From Tomocerus qinae (Eukaryota > Arthropoda > Collembola > Entomobryomorpha > Tomoceridae): a DNA stretch of 64,000 bases. Below are positions 22,315 through 34,928 of the stretch, in pieces. The stretch covers positions 5,704,001 to 5,768,000 of the forward strand of contig CM034549.1 of the NCBI GenBank assembly GCA_020055645.1, in the 5' to 3' direction. The position numbers were made by a program, and so were the translations under genes. The notes beneath the pieces were generated by a model that saw only the letters and a program-made list of their open reading frames with translations, did no database searches and had not been told where the DNA came from. Positions within the stretch are counted from its first letter, which is position 1. Each line of letters begins with the position of its first letter.

Positions 22315-23337
22315 ATATAACAGGTAAAAACCTGGAAAAATATACGGTGAAAATACCAGAAAAACTCGAAAACAAGGCATTATTAAGATACCAAGATATA
22401 AATTAAAATTGTAAATTTACAATTTCCTTCAAAAACTCTCCCCGTGCGTTTACAGCTAATTCACTTGCAACGTTGCAACTGACTCTTCGAAAAACAAAGC
22501 AATTTATAGGACAAAATCAGTAATTCCACTCCTAAAGCGGGGATGGAAAATATCTTAGACAATGGGAACACCAGTCAAAGCTGCTATTTAGTGTTCTGTG
22601 GGAACACCTTTGCAATCGTCAATACAACGTTTTGAAACGACTCCCAAGTTATTTTCTGAAAATCAAAATCCAGATTAAATTGTCGTATCCATTGTAATTA
22701 AGCAACAATTAAAAGTATAAGTCTTTCTGCATTAACAACGTTTAACGGTAAAATATATTTAGATATGTCAGTGATTGTTGTGTGAAAAAATCGCCATAAT
22801 ATTCAAAGTAACTGTGAAATTAGAATTTTCTGCTATTTATACGAAAAAGTTTGCTTGCCTTTATATGTAGGATCATCTCGTTTCAATGATTAACTTTTCA
22901 GGAATTTAATATCTGCAGTTATCATCACTCGCACTCTAAGTCTAGTTGGTATTGATACTCAAGGTATGCTTATAGTGGGGATTGAAATTCACTCAAAACC
23001 ACTTACGGGGGAAACATACAGGCGTCACCAGGCCATTGAGCAATGCTCTATGGCTCCTTTTCCTTTGATCCCCATTAGTGGTTCTGAGAGATTTTTTAAA
23101 AAAACTATAAGCATACCTTGTTAGATCGCCATGGTATTTAAGATACCTTGTTGATACTTGTTTTAGGCAAGTTGTAGGGTTGTTACAAGGAAATTAGCGG
23201 TAAACGCACGGGGAGAGTTTTTGAAGGAAATTGTAAATTTACAATTTTAATTTATATCTTGGTATCTTAATAATGCCTTGTTTTCGAGTTTTTCTGGTAT
23301 TCTCACCGTATATTTTTCCAGGTTTTTACCTGTTATA
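22315..23337. mobile_element. Foldback family II core (D module), copy 1
   Basis: Inverted arms of about 155 bp: ATAACAGGTAAAAACCTGG..ATACGGTGA..CTCCCCGTGCGTTTAC at the left and their reverse complement at 23183-23337. CAGGTAAAAACCTG is itself a short palindrome at each tip. The interior (AGCGGGGATGGAAAATATC) is shared with copies 2-5. No coding capacity is seen. Confidence 0.85.
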
Positions 23338-23831
23338 TTTTTTATTTTATTGTTTTTCTTGATATATCTGGTTATAACTATTATATAACTACGAACTACA
23401 AAAACTTAAACCAGATAATGAATATTTCAAAATGATTTATGTAGGTTACAATACCAGCAATACATCGCACGACAATGTACAGTACTCGAGTAAAGTTGTC
23501 ATTTCCGAAATATTTATCCATTTTGAAATATGCTATTTGATCTTAATAAATTTGTTTCTTTTCGTAAAATTATTAATAATATATTATATATGTAATAGAA
23601 TAATTTTATTTTTTATTGGGGGCTGCCGCCCCTAAACCCCTGCTTGGGGGAGATAAATAGTTGATATCCTTGTAGTTAGTAAAACACGAGCCAGCAAAGC
23701 GTAAATGTTTGTATTAGTATAGTAGTATGTATAGTTTTCCATATATAGACTATAATAATATTCATAATCTGATTAAACCTTTTGTAGTTTGTAGTTATAT
23801 GACAGTTATAACCAGCTATATCAAGAAAAAA
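23338..23831. mobile_element. Foldback family II wing segments between core copies 1 and 2
   Basis: It starts with CTTGATATATCTGGTTATAAC and includes a GC-rich hairpin module (GGGGGCTGCCGCCCC, about 23616-23650). It ends with the inverted start GTTATAACCAGCTATATCAAG at 23811-23831, so this is a wing meeting the reverse start of the next wing. Confidence 0.8.
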
Positions 23832-24470
23832 AATATAACAGGTAAAAACCTGGAAAAATATACGGTGAGAATGCCAGAAAAACTCGAAAACAAGATATAT
23901 TTAGATACCAATATATAATTAAAGCTCGTAATTTTACAATTTTCTTCAAAAAAATCTCCCCGTGCGTTTACCGCTAATTCTCTTGAAACTAACTTCTTTG
24001 AAAAACAGAATTTTAAAGGAAAAATACAATAGTATTCAATCAACTTCTGAAGCGGGGATGGAAAATATTTTCGACAATGGGAACACCAGTCAAAGCTAGT
24101 GGGAACTGGGAACACCTTTGCAATCGTACATACCAAATAGTATTCGCTCAGAAATTGTAACTACTCCAAGTTATTTTCTGAAAATCGAAACCAGGTTAAA
24201 TTGTTGGTATCCATAGTAATTAAGCAAAAATTATGAGTTTAAATCTTTCCATATTAACAACATTTAGCAGTAACATCTAGATAAGACTGCGCTATAATTG
24301 TCAACTAAATTTCCATAGTGCAATAAAAATGTTAGTGTGAAGAAATCGCCACAATGTACAAAGTAACTGCGAAATAAGAATGTTCTGCCTTTTATACGGA
24401 AAAGTCTTTTGCCTTAAACCATTGTAGGATCTTTTCATTTCAATAGTTACATTTCCATAAAATGTGACTC
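23832..24470 (+). mobile_element. Foldback family II core, copy 2 (right end missing)
   Basis: It begins ATATAACAGGTAAAAACCTGG and matches copy 3 as far as the region of CATTGTAGGATCTTTTCATT. The inverted right arm is absent. Confidence 0.8.
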
Positions 24471-24803
24471 GAACGGTCGAGTCACCCTGCCATTGGGGTT
24501 GTAATTTCGATGATATAAATTTACCCTTGCCTTAGTAATGCTTTGAAATGGTATAGAAGGCAAGGCACTAATACTTGACAACGTCCATGCTCCTTGGGAG
24601 TAACCATGGAGCTTGCTTTTTGGGTCTCTAATCGGTTTTCTAACTCTTTATCCTCCACCTAAGCTAAGCTAAAAGGAGCTTGGACGGTTAATAAGGAGCG
24701 CCAAGTAGAGAATTTTGAAGATGTATAAGGGACTCTAATTTTGTGTGAATATCTGGTTGCTATATTATTTAAACGTATTAAATGATTGCAGGATAGGTGG
24801 GAC

Positions 24804-25094
24804 CAAGGCAAATAAACTGTTTCCTTGCCTCCCGTTTTCCTCCCTGGCATCAGGTGGGTTCAGTAGAGAAACTCCCATAAGAAAGTTTGAACTTTTATAT
24901 GGGACTTTCTTTTGAAATTAGTCCCATTCCGGTCCCAGACCATAATGCTGGTAGTCATGGATACCCACCCTTCAGGAGTAAATTGCAAGTTCCATATAAA
25001 AGTTCAAACTCTCTTATGGGACCTCCCTCTACTGAACCCACCTGATGCCAGGGAGGGGGAGGGGAAGGGGGCGGTAATCAGTCTATTTGCCTTG
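24804..25094. mobile_element. hAT MITE (CAAGGCAAATA), first of a stacked pair, 291 bp
   Basis: TIRs CAAGGCAAATAAACTG and CAGTCTATTTGCCTTG, with long inverted interior arms (CAGGTGGGTTCAGTAGAG..CTCTACTGAACCCACCTG). TSD GGTGGGAC at 24796-24803 and 25095-25102. Confidence 0.88.
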
Positions 25095-25102
25095 GGTGGG
25101 AC

Positions 25103-25193
25103 CAAGGAGTGTCAACAGTTTCAACAGGACCCTCCTTATGAAAAAACAGCCAAAGAGAAACCAAGGGATACCTAAACCAGTTAAAGCTCCTTG
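25103..25193. mobile_element. hAT MITE (CAAGGAGTGTC), second of the stacked pair, 91 bp
   Basis: A deleted relative of the 11946-12161 MITE. It begins right after the second GGTGGGAC and is followed by a third copy at 25194-25201. Confidence 0.88.
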
Positions 25194-25276
25194 GGTGGGA
25201 CATGAATGTTTATGGCAGATTGATAAAGGCAGGAGTAGGACTAAACCAACCCGTGGCAGATCCCCATGGAAAAAAA

Positions 25277-26416
25277 ATTACAGGTGAAAAACCTGGAGAA
25301 ATATACGGGGAGAAGGCCAAAATAACTCGAAAACAAGATATAATTTAGATGCCAAGATATAATTACACCTCGTAATTTTAAAATTTTCTTCAAAAAAATC
25401 TCCCCGTGCGTTTACCGCTAATTCACTTGCAATTCTCCTCGAAAAAAAAGCATTTTAAAGAACAAAAACACAATAGTGATTCAATTAACTCCTGAAGCGG
25501 GGATGGAAAATATTTTCGACAATGGGAACCAGGTCAAAGCTGCCATTTAGTGTTCTATGGGAACACCTTTGTAATCGTGCATATATGTTCCCTCAGTTAT
25601 TGTAACGTAACGACTCTAAATTATTTTCTGAAAATCAAAATCCAGGTTAAATTGTCGGATCCATAGTAATTAAGCAACAATTAATATGATAAATTTTTCC
25701 GTATCAACATTTAACAGTAAAATATGTTTAGATATGACAGCGCCATAATTGTCAACTAAATGTCCAAAGTAACATAAAAATGTTACAGTGTGAAGAAATT
25801 GCCACAATTTACAAAGTAACTGTGAAATTAGTATTTTCTGCTTTTTATACGGAAAAGTTTTTTGCCTTGAAATATTATTTTTATTATCTTATTTCAATAC
25901 TTCATTTCCATGAAATTTATATTTGCAGTTATTAGCACTTAAAGTCTAGTTGATATTACAGTATGTCAAGAAAGTAGTTTTCCATATGAAATCAGTTTCC
26001 ATAGCATAGCAGTTTGTACTTCATTATTTTATGGTTATAATCCTAACTCTCAAATGGGGAGTAAGTTTGTTATTATTATTAAATTACTACAAGCTGTTTA
26101 TCCCTAATGGATTTACGGATACTGCTCGATACTGACTCTTACTGACTACCTTCTAGTTGGATATTGACTTGGCTTACTATGGCTGGGTACTATGGATACT
26201 GGTTTCCTATGGATACTTACATTCTTTATATACTGTAGTGTGTATATCAAGTTTTAGGGTTGTTGCAAGGAATTAACTGTAAACGCACGGGGAGATTTTT
26301 TTGAAGAAAATCTTAAAATTACGAGGTGTAATTATATCTTGGCATCTAAATTATATCTTGTTTTCGAGTTTTTTTGGCCTTCTCCCCGTATATTTCTCCA
26401 GGTTTTTCACCTGTAA
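25277..26416. mobile_element. Foldback family II core, copy 3 (complete)
   Basis: Ends TTACAGGTGAAAAACCTGGAG and its reverse complement. The inner motif ATACGGGGAGAAGGCC occurs at both ends, with arms of about 150 bp. It interrupts a sequence reading AACCCGTGGCAGATCC, the start of the LTR-like repeat seen at 57.7 kb. Confidence 0.85.
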
Positions 26417-27402
26417 TTTTATTTTATTGTTTTTCTTGATATATCTGGTTACAGGTAACTATTATATAATAACTACGAACTAACCAAATTAGGAATATTT
26501 CGAAATTATTTATATAGGTACCTTATTTTATATAGGTCTGAAATTAAAAATAAAAACAAGTTACAAGTAAAACATTATTCGCAAATAATGTTTTACTGTT
26601 TTTTAATAATAATAATAATAATAATGGCTGCCGCCCCCAAACCCCCGCTTGAGGGGTGATGAATATTTCGTATTCTTTTAGTTAGTAAACCACGATCCAT
26701 TAAAGCGTAAAGGTTTGTATAAGTATAGTAGTAATGAGCATTACGGATATGCATGCCTAACTCAATTTGTCATTTTCTATGCCTGGAACCGCACTCAATG
26801 CTAATTTTTTTCCATCCCTGAAATTTTCCTTATTCTAAATTTTTTAAAACCCCTGTCAGCGCCCTCAAGCCTAAAATATTTTCCATCCCTGGAATAGTTC
26901 TTGGTACTCCGTATTTGCATTGGGATGTGAATGTGACTGGGATTATTGAGAATGGGAATACTACGTAACAGGAATAATGCATCTTTAAATCCGACATTGT
27001 TATCATTATTGAGATGCCAATTCAGTGCTCAGTACTCCGTATCTACGGAGATTAAATTAGGAAATGGAAAGTTACAATGTGTATTCCTAGTCCATACAAT
27101 CCATCCAGTAACCAATTGAATAAATGACTATGATTCATTGCACCAAGTCGCCAAGGAGATACCAAACAATTTTAAAATTCATTCTTCCGGTTCCTACGGC
27201 TAAAGTTGAACCCGGACAGTTGGCTCGAATTAACGCACACCCCGCAGAGGAATGCTTTACGTTTTCGGTATCTTTCATTATGTCCCAGAAATTACCAGTT
27301 TATTTTTAGCCAACGTGAGAAGTGCATAATAGTGGTGAAACCACACATTGCCCTTCGGGCAATGCGCTGCCTGCTTTGCAGTTTCTCCCCGTATAAATAT
27401 TA
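26417..27402 (-). mobile_element. Foldback family II wing with C end, attached to core copy 3
   Basis: Wing start CTTGATATATCTGG, GC module near 26624-26658, GGGATGGAAAAT units in inverse orientation, then the C module in reverse, ending GCAGTTTCTCCCCGTATA. Together with 25277-26416 this is a one-sided core-plus-wing element. Confidence 0.82.
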
Positions 27403-27424
27403 CAGGTAAAAACCTTAAAAAGCT

Positions 27425-29148
27425 CATAGGGAGACGCAATGAAAACCAGAAAACAAGGAAAAGTAGTTTCTGGATAATTTAAATAGGGCATAATTTAATA
27501 AACATGTATGCCCCAGTCTCCCGGTTGAAATTGCTTTTGAATCGTTTTCAGCATTGTGCAATGTGAAAATCGGTAGTACAAGTGCAGTTCTAATAATATG
27601 TGATAGTTTTAGTATAGAATTTTAAATAACCTACCCAAACAAACGACTATAAAAATCAAGAGAGACCATGAAAAATCCAGTAGTATAGACGTTATTTTAA
27701 ATTTTTACTATAGTAGTAATTCTTTCATTGGCAGATCGGAGGAAAATTCTTTTAGATGGGGAGTAGTAGTAATATTATGAATGAGTGGGGATGAGTGTTA
27801 TCATTTGGTTGTTATCAAGGTGCCATAAGTCTCCTTGGGCCCACTAGTTACAAGGTGGAGACAAAGAGATAATTAGGGTAAGGGAGTATCGTATAGGGTT
27901 ATTAGAACTCATGACAATAATGTACTTATTTGCTGAAAAACAATTAACTGGTTGTACAAAGCTAAATTGTCTTTGGTGCTATCTAGATTGTTTTCAGAAT
28001 TTGCAACTACGATTTAAAAATATTTTTATGTCACAAAATATATATGCAAACATTTTAGTAAAATATTTGCATTTATTCTATATAGTCTGGCATTTTCCTA
28101 ATTTCTACTTCATTTCAGAAGAACCTTCTTGAATCAGCTGAATTCTTTGAAGAATTTTCAATAACGTGGAAAGACTATTTCTAATTTCAACCGGGAGACT
28201 GGGGCATACATGTTTATTAAATTATGCCCTATTTAAATTATCCAGAAACTACTTTTCCTTGTTTTCTGGTTTTCATTGCGTCTCCCTATGAGCTTTTTAA
28301 GGTTTTTACCTGTAATATTTTTTATTTTATAGTTTTTATTGTTTATAAATAGTATATATGTAATGTAGCGCTATATTGAAAGTAAAGTAAAGAAAGGTAA
28401 AACATTCTCAGTGAATTAAGAATATTTTAGGCCTGTTATACGCAAAACAATATTTTTTATTCCTGGAATATTTCTTTTTTTCATTTTAAAAATTATTTTC
28501 TATCCCTGGAATATTTCCCTATTTCTAAAATTATTTTCAATCCCTAGAATTTTTTCCCATTGCTGGAATCCGTAAAATGTATACTATCATTTATTCTCAA
28601 AATCATTAATAAAATACTCTATCGAATGATATCAGAATTTGGTTTTATGGGGGGCTTTGCCCCCCAACCCCCGTCAGGGGAATAATAGGTTGGTGTTGTG
28701 GTTGCACCCAATGGTTGCACCTAGTAATTGAAATCCTTTAAATTAGTACTAGGCGACGGGATTCAGTCACCTTGTTTATTACTATGCCAAAGTAGAGTGA
28801 GTGGACGTAAGACACGTAATGATAGGGATTTGAAAGAATACTACACTATACTACTACTATTCACTGTATCTAGGGAAACTTAACTTGACAAATTGCATTA
28901 TGATGACCAAACAATGGGACAACCGAATCTTCGGTGTCTAGCGGGAGAACCGGCCCCCCGACAGAGTTGCTGAATTAACGCAACGTAGTTCGATGAATAA
29001 TCTACCCGTTTTGTATCTATAATTTTTCCCCAAAAGTTTCAGGTTTTTGAGGTATGCATGACAAGTCGTTTTGACTCAAAGGGGAAAAGGATACATAGGG
29101 ATTGACAAATCCTGAGGACAGTTAGCCTGCCTCGAATGTCTCCCTATG
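27425..29148 (-). mobile_element. Foldback family I copy Ic: core plus inverted wing
   Basis: Core 27425-28290, bounded by CATAGGGAGAC and GTCTCCCTATG. The inverted wing runs 28291-29148, ending in another GTCTCCCTATG. Wing content mirrors 16063-16877 (GC hairpin at about 28645-28680, GAATCTTCGGTGTCTAGCGG, CCTGAGGACAGTTAGCC). Confidence 0.85.
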
Positions 29149-29154
29149 AAAAAA

Positions 29155-29310
29155 ATTAAAAAATGAAAAGCTCGCCAATGACGTCACTTGACGAGTGTGT
29201 ATTTAAATAGGAATCCCCAAGTGGGGGGAATTAGGGATCGGCTGTAGTCATGTAAATTTCCCACACATTTTCACTTGTTCCGAACCCCCAATAAATCGAA
29301 TAATCTGCCA
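29155..29310. mobile_element. LTR-like repeat fragment (TATTTAAATAGG..AATAAA)
   Basis: Nearly the same as 57770-57922: CGCCAATGACGTCA, TGTGTATTTAAATAGG, AAGTGGGGGGAATTAGGGAT, CCCCCAATAAATCGAA. A TATA-like box followed about 100 bp later by AATAAA resembles the U3-R part of an LTR, but no retroviral-type internal region is present. Confidence 0.45.
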
Positions 29311-29834
29311 TTCCTCTTGGACTAAACCCTTGAGGAGTAAATTGCAAGTCCTAAGAAGATGCCTCGAATTTGTGACTCTATAGTAACACATTTGTTTAAT
29401 ATCAACTCATAATAGGCATCTTGGCAAGTCCCATATAAAAGTTGAAACTCTGTTATGGGATCTCCCTCTACTGAACCCACCTGATGCGGGGAAGGGGAGG
29501 GAGGCAGTTGATTTACCTTGGATGGAGGCATATACTAAGATTAAGCCTGAAACAGCTTAATATGTGATAGTCTACAAGAAACCCGGCGCAGAGCGAAAAA
29601 TATGAAAACTGGTTTATTCCATTAAAAAATAGAACCATTTTCGGTCTAAAAAATGGCACCAGTCTCATATTTTTACAAAAATTCTACGAATTTTAATAAA
29701 TATTGAAAGTCAACACAATTTTTTTATGCTTTCAGTTATTGCATTGCTGGTAAACACCCGATGGTCAAAGAAACTATTCCGAAATCTCATGAAAAGTAAA
29801 GTCAAAAGACAGTTTTAGTTTACATCTATTTCAA

Positions 29835-31310
29835 ATAACGGTCAAATTCCGCCACTATTCAAATATGGTATCCATAACACAGCATTACTTAGTCCTGGGG
29901 GGCTAGAGGTCAACCATTTTGGGGGCCAAATTTGAACTGCGTGATATAGATGCGCCACTTTGACCAACAAGGTAATAAAATACGTAGAATTCAAATACAG
30001 AATCCATAACACAGCAGTACTTACTCCTGGGGGTCTAGAGGTCAACTAATTAGGGGGTCAATTTTGAGCAGCGTGACCTTGATCCGCTACTTAGCCCTAC
30101 GGGGTAATTAAATACGCAGAATTCAAACATGGAATCCATAACACAGCAAGACTTAATCCTAGGGATCTTGAGGTCAATCACTTTGGGGGCCAAATTTGAA
30201 CTGCGTGATCTTGATCCGCCGCTTAGCACGACGGGGTAATTAAATACGCAGAATTCAAATATGGAATCCATAACACAGCATTACTTACTCCTGGGGGTCT
30301 AGTGGTCAATCCTATTGGGGGCCAAATCTAAACAGCGTGATCTACTTCCGTCACTTTGCCAGACGGGGTAATTGAATACGTAGAATAAAAATATTAAATC
30401 AATTTAGTCGCATTAATAATTTCTGGGGGTCTAAAGATCAACCCTTTTGGGGGTCAAATCTAAATTGCGTAATCCAGTTCCACCACTTTGCCCTACAGTG
30501 TAATTAAATACGTAGGATTCAAACATGGAATCCATAACACAGCAGTACTTACTCCTAGGGATCTTGAGGTCTACCACTTTGGGGGCCAAATTTGAACTGC
30601 GTGATCTTGATCCGCCGCTTAGCACGACAGGGTAATTAAATACGCAGAATTCAAATATGGAATCCATAACACAGCATTACTTACTCCTGGGGGTCTAGTG
30701 GTCAATCCTATTGGGGGCCAAATCTAAACAGCGTGATCTACTTCCGTCACTTTGCCAGACGGGGTAATTGAATACGTAGAATAAAAATATTAAATCAATA
30801 TAGTCGCATTAATAATTTCTGGGGGTCTAAAGATCAACCCTTTTGGGGGTCAAATCTAAATTGCGTAATCCAGTTCCGCTTGTGTGATCTACGGGGTAAA
30901 TAAATACGCGGAATTCAAATATGGAAGCGATAACACGGCATTACTTATTCCTGGTGGTCAAGAGGTCAATCTTATTGGGGGCCAAATTTGAATTGCGTGA
31001 TCTAGTGCCCCTACTTTGCTCTATTCGTTAGTTGAGTGCGCAAAATTCAAATTTGAAATCCATTTAACTGCATTACTTACCGCGGGGGTCTGGAGGTCAA
31101 CCATTCTGGGGGCCAAATTTGAATTAATTGATATAGTGCCGCCACTTTGCTCTAAATTAAATACGCAGAATTCGAATATAAAATATCCATTAAATCGCAT
31201 TATTTATTCTAAGTGTGTTTTCTCTTTCGGGGGCCAAATCTAAATTGCGTGATCTAGCGCAGCCAATTTGCTCTATTGGGTAATTAATTGTGCAGAATTC
31301 AAAGGAGCTA
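29835..31310 (+). repeat. 132-bp tandem array, left arm
   Basis: The unit contains GAATTCAAATATGGAATCC, TTACTCCTGGGGGTCTAG, GGTCAA, TTGGGGGCCAAATTTGAA and TGCGTGATCTAG. A block of three units is duplicated almost exactly (30174-30478 against 30572-30876, offset 398 bp). Confidence 0.92.
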
Positions 31311-31399
31311 AGGACATTTTAAAAATGCGTAATTGCTGTTTATCTAATATCATATTATTTTGCCGAAAATGCAAAAATAATACCGCTTGTTTTTAAGAT

Positions 31400-32300
31400 A
31401 TACACACCAATTTCACCCCCAAAATAGTTGACCTCTACACCCTCAGGAGTAAGTTTTGCTGTGTTTTGGATTCCATATTTGAATTCTACATATTTAACTA
31501 ACCCGTAGGGCATAAAAACGGATCTAGATTTCGCAATTCAAATTTGGCCCCCAAAATGGTTGACCTCTAGACCCCCAGGAGTAAGTTATGCTGTGTTATG
31601 GATTCCATATTTGAATTCTGTGTATTCAATTACCTCGTAGGACTAAGTGGCGATTCTAGATCACGCAGTTCAAATTTGGCCCCTAAAATGGTTGACCACT
31701 AGACCCCCAGGAGTAAGTTATGCTGTGTTATGGATTCCATATTTGAATTCTACGTATTTAAGAACCCCGTGGGGCTAAGTGGCGGATCTAGATCACGCAA
31801 TTCAAATTTGGCCCCCAAAATGGTTTACCTCTAGACCCCCAGGAGTAAGTTGTACTGTGTCTCGGATTCCATATTTGAATTCTACGTATTAAAATACCGC
31901 GTAGAGCTAAGTGGCGGATCTAAATCACGCAATTCAAATTTGGCCCCCAAAATGGTTGATCTCTTGACCTCCAGGAGTAAGTTATGTTGTGCTATATAAT
32001 CTATATTTGAATTCTGCGTATTTAATTACCCTGTAGGGCTAGGTGGCAGATCTAGATCACGCAATTCAAATTTGGCCCCCAAAATGGTTGACCACTAGAC
32101 CCCCAGGAGTAAGTTGAGCTGTGTTTCGGATTCCATATTTGAATTCTGCGTTTTTAATTACCCCGTAGGGCTAAGTGGCGGATCTAGATTACGCAGTTCA
32201 AATTTGTCCCCTAAAATGGTTGACCACTAGACCCCCAGGGATAAGTTATGCTGTGTTATGGATTCCATTTTTAAAATCTACGTATTTAAATCCCCCTAAG
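31400..32300 (-). repeat. 132-bp tandem array, right arm (inverted)
   Basis: The reverse complement of the left-arm unit (AGACCCCCAGGAGTAAGTTA, GGATTCCATATTTGAATTC) recurs at about 31440, 31571, 31702, 31835, 31966, 32098 and 32230, a spacing of 131-132 bp. Confidence 0.92.
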
Positions 32301-32722
32301 GGCACTCTGGGGAATTTAGAATTTGTGATTTATGATTGGCTTCTAAATCCCCCTGTTGGGTAATAACCATTCTGGCCGTTGAGTGCTTTCAAATTTTATA
32401 GGACGATTTAGTTAGAATAATTATTGAAAGGTTAAAACGAGTGCGTTGGCTTTAAGTTCATTTTCTAGCTTACTAGGTTTAGTAGGCTGCGCCGCTTTTC
32501 TTGTAGACTATCACATATGCCCAAAGTCTTTGTTATATTTGATGCCATCTCTCATAATTTAATCATTACTATTGGCTAGTTGACAGCCAATGACAAAGAC
32601 TAAATTATGACCACCTCAGGTGGATTGGAGTTTGAGAACAGGCGCCAATTCGTGGCGCAATAGTTTGGCCGTATAGGCATTCAAATTTGCCTTCAGATTG
32701 GTAAATAGACTTTGTGTGTCTT

Positions 32723-32750
32723 ATAGCAGAAAAAAGCTTTTTTCTGCTAT
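32723..32750. repeat. Perfect 28-bp palindrome
   Basis: ATAGCAGAAAAAAG and its exact reverse complement, joined without a loop. It lies just outside the MITE that starts at 32761. Confidence 0.9.
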
Positions 32751-32760
32751 GAATACTTAA

Positions 32761-33283
32761 GGCCACTTTAGACTCATTCTATTTCTATCGTTGTCATATC
32801 ATATTATTAACAGTTTCGAGTGGTATTCCCAGCAACACTTTACACTATTTTTTAGATGGTCCTGTTTGCATTGCATTTCTATCGTCTTCGTGTATCATTC
32901 ATACGTCAAATCGAAGGTATAAAGTGGTAAAATTGACAAAATTACGAAAGAAACAGGGTGGTGGCACTCCCACTACAGTAAATCTGTAACTGTGGCAACT
33001 AAATAGAAAAATCGTAATTTGAGTCCCAACAATTACACAAAATGGCTTTCAAGGGAGTTTCAATCTTCTGAAAGTTGAACTTTGTTCAACTGAGGTTTTT
33101 CTTGACAACGATAGAATTAGAATATGAATAGCATGAGTATAAAGTGTCCAAGAATTATATGAATATGAAAGTTATATGAATGTGACAACATCACTATAAC
33201 GATACTATCAATCGAAGTGTAAACTCAAAAATCTGTATAGAAATAGCAAAACGATAGGAATAGGATGAGTCTAAAGTGCCCTT
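32761..33283. mobile_element. TIR element of about 520 bp (GGCACTTTAGACTCAT ends)
   Basis: Left end GGCCACTTTAGACTCATTCT followed by ATTTCTATCGTT. Right end AACGATAGGAATAGGATGAG followed by TCTAAAGTGCC. An internal pair of ATGAGTATAAAGTG motifs suggests further nesting. No gene. Confidence 0.75.
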
Positions 33284-33464
33284 TAGTCTATGGGATGGAG
33301 GGACGTGTCTAGGAATCAAGAGGGGACATGAAAAAGATATATTAATTATACGCAAAGCGGAAAACTTTTTGTCAGATTTTAGGGGAGAAACAGTTAGAAT
33401 TTGCCCAAGATGAATAGAACGCCAATAAATAAGGTCATGTCCAAGGAGCATAGACGTATGTCAA

Positions 33465-34928
33465 TATATGACGGTTTAAGCCGAATAATGGTGTATGTTA
33501 GAATAATATCCAGCTCACCCTGATATTTATTTTACAATAGTAACTGTAAACAAACTAAATATCCGATAGTAACTTCACAACGCACCCGACAACTGAATAA
33601 TAATGTTAGTAATTGAATGGGATAGTGCAAAAACAATCAAAATTTTATTTGAAAATCTATTGAACGGTTGAAATATTTTCGAAGTAAGTCTCCAACAGGC
33701 GACTGGCTAACAAAGCATTTAAACCGTTTTTAAATGCCTTGAAAGCCATTTTAGCCGACCAGCCGGCTGGTCACCGACCGAATACTATTCCCAAGTCAAG
33801 GTAGGGTCCAAAGTGGCTGAATTTAGTCAGCGGGATATTGTTTCCTCCGTTATCTCCTACCCCGTTTCCTCCAAGATGCCACATAATAACCTATTATCTT
33901 AATATGCCTCCCGTAACTATTTTAGCTTCTTTTCTAACGTAATAAAAAATAAACATAGCTAACAAATAAAATTATTTTTTATTACATCAATTTAGAAAGG
34001 AGGCAAAAATAGTGACGGGAGGCAATGCATATTTGGGTATTTTATTAAGTTTGGATGTTCGAGGAAACTGATAATAGGTTATGTGGCACTTTGGAAGAAG
34101 CGGAAGGAATGGTATTCCGCTGCCTAAATTCAGCCTCCAAATTTTCCAACGCTTAAAAATTACCCCTCCCACTGAACGTACCAACTGAAAACCACTAACA
34201 GCACGTAATAGCGAGAACGTAGGGGTATATAAAAATTTAAATTTCAAGTTTCTTGTGCACGTAACGATTTAAACATTTAAAATTAGTTTCAGTGCACAAA
34301 GTGGTCTACAATAAAACCGTACACATTTCTGCCTAAAAACTAAAATTTTGAGTGTTTGTGGACAGTGCGGTGAGAAAACTAAAAATTCGAGTTTCTGTCC
34401 ATAAAGCAGTGTAAAAATCGAAATTATAATTTTTAGGCCTTAATATGCACAGAAACTCAAAATTTTAGTTTCCACACCGAAGAAATGGGGACAAATACTT
34501 AATTTAACTACAATTTAAATAAATACAAATACAAAATTTTCATGTCGCAGAATGCAAAGAAACTCCGGTTTACAGTTTTAGTTCGTTTGTTCGCAGTAAC
34601 TCCAAATTTTTTGTTTTGGAATTTTAGTTTTTAGAACGCAGTAAGCACTTTCATTTTGCAATTTTCAGACTGCTTTTTGTGCACTGAAATGAAACTCAAT
34701 AATAGTGAAAACCAATGCGCCTTTAAATGAAACTTGTTTCAATAAAAGCCAGTTTTCAGCTATTTTATTAATAACTATCAAAAGAAGTCAAAATTGTCTC
34801 GGTGTCGGATGCATTCTTCCGTGTGTACTGGTCTCCTTCGAGTTGACAACATTTTGTTACTATGGGTGTTAAACAATTTTAGAACTTTGTTCTAACATAC
34901 ACCCTTTATCGGCTCAAGCCGTCATATA
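33465..34928. mobile_element. TIR element of about 1.46 kb (ATATGACGGTTTAAGCC ends)
   Basis: Left ATATGACGGTTTAAGCCGA..GGTGTATGTTAGAA and right TTCTAACATACACC..TCGGCTCAAGCCGTCATAT. The interior is AT-rich with many TAAATTTTTAG-type motifs and no supported coding frame. Confidence 0.78.

Larger units (their letters stand above)
29560..32520. mobile_element. TIR element containing two opposed 132-bp tandem arrays
   Basis: Inverted ends TATGTGATAGTCTACAAGAAA (about 29561) and TTTCTTGTAGACTATCACATA (about 32493-32514), each followed inwards by a GGCGCAG-type motif. Between them, 29835-31310 is a tandem array of about 11 units of about 132 bp, and 31400-32300 is about 7 units of the same repeat inverted. 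No transposase frame was found. Confidence 0.85.

Noticed and set aside
16063..29148. A 13-kb element with long inverted ends as a possible Polinton/Maverick
   Set aside because: No polymerase B, integrase, ATPase, protease or capsid gene is recognisable, and the ends belong to the non-coding foldback family.
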